Assembly: GCA_035532075.1 (NCBI GenBank)
Contig: DATKRV010000057.1
Span: 1 to 5,776, forward strand
From: CAIVND01 sp035532075
GTDB taxonomy: Bacteria > Actinomycetota > Acidimicrobiia > Acidimicrobiales > Bog-793
Length of the DNA stretch: 5,776 nucleotides
Direction: 5' to 3'
Part shown: positions 5,556 through 5,776 of the stretch, piece after piece
Position numbering within the stretch: position 1 is the first letter of the stretch
Layout of the letters: every line of letters starts with the position of its first letter
Position numbers and translations under genes: made by a program
The notes under the pieces: generated by a model
The model's database searches: none
Told to the model about the DNA's origin: nothing
What the model saw: only the letters and a program-made list of their open reading frames with translations

Positions 5556-5711
5556 CTACGACCTTGCCTCCAACACGAAATCAAACAGCCGCTTTGTCGG
5601 TACGAGCACCCTTCGACCGAGTCGGATGGAGGGGAGCTCGCCTCGAGCAACGAGTTCATAGGCAAAGGCTCGGGAGATACCGAGCCATTCGGCAGCTTCA
5701 GAGACACTCAT
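5556..5711 (-). CDS. excisionase/MerR-like short HTH DNA-binding protein (HTH_17)
   Basis: The minus strand from ATG 5711 to TAG 5556-5558 encodes 51 residues. The sequence is classic for the HTH_17/excisionase fold (PF12728): MSVSEAAEWLGISRAFAYEL (1-20) forms helix 1, the turn and the recognition helix. VARGELPSIRLGRRVLVPTK (21-40) is the beta wing with the typical LPS-x-RLGRR-x-LVP pattern, and RLFDFVLEARS closes it. The frame stays open upstream to the window edge (5776) without another ATG, GTG or TTG. Relatives often have about 20 extra N-terminal residues ending in KLT before this motif, as here, so the true start may lie outside the window. Such proteins act as recombination directionality factors or small transcription regulators. 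An integrase would normally follow; here the HigB-type toxin gene follows after 74 bases instead, so this may be an orphan or a remnant. Confidence 0.8.
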   Translation of the reverse strand: MSVSEAAEWLGISRAFAYELVARGELPSIRLGRRVLVPTKRLFDFVLEARS

Positions 5712-5776
5712 CGTTAGCTTGCTGGTATTCGATGTGTGGTGAATACCTTGGTCTTGGATGACCTCATCGGAGATTA

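Noticed and set aside
5429..5707. 92-codon minus-strand reading overlapping the toxin and xis-like genes
   Set aside because: It runs in a different frame from both recognisable proteins and has no domain-like sequence.
1..5776. CRISPR array, tRNA, rRNA, transposase or IS ends
   Set aside because: I looked for regularly spaced repeats, cloverleaf-like sequences and transposase motifs on both strands and saw none.

Overview
The window looks like an accessory region (a genomic or defence island) from a high-GC bacterium. An actinobacterium is my best guess, based on G+C-rich coding sequence, GTG and TTG starts, a DUF6338-type membrane protein and a short excisionase-like HTH protein. This placement is inference, because no rRNA, tRNA or housekeeping gene is present. 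Base composition is mosaic: hand-counted sample rows give about 42-43% G+C at 601-660 and 1141-1200, against about 67% at 2041-2100 and 72% at 3541-3600. The switch falls near 1350-1400.

Left, lower-GC block (1-1349, + strand): the 3' end of an unrecognised gene; then a 33-residue proline-rich micro-ORF (415-516) too short for ordinary gene callers; then, 29 bases later, a three-TM DUF6338-family membrane protein starting at TTG 546 behind a clear AGGAG. The micro-ORF and the membrane gene look like one transcription unit.

Centre, high-GC block (1398-4394, + strand): three same-direction genes. They are a 366-aa protein of unknown function with a C-terminal glycine-rich hydrophobic segment, a 164-aa protein with an N-terminal TM hairpin, and a 426-aa protein with a PD-(D/E)XK nuclease signature (E133, D160, E173-x-K175). 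A 17-codon mini-ORF bridges the last two. Its ATG overlaps the stop of the TM gene (TGATG) and its stop overlaps the GTG of the nuclease (GTGA), which suggests translational coupling. This two-membrane-proteins-plus-nuclease set is my best candidate for an undescribed system. A defence role is a hypothesis drawn from architecture and context.

Right block (4721-5776, - strand, convergent with the nuclease): a short HTH_17/excisionase-like protein, then a RelE/HigB-type toxin, then an XRE-family HigA-type antitoxin. A 6-4-6 inverted repeat in the toxin-antitoxin gap is a likely operator. A 326-base spacer (4395-4720) between the convergent blocks holds no gene I can support. The xis-like gene and toxin-antitoxin pair fit a mobile or stabilised island, but no integrase, transposase or attachment site is visible.
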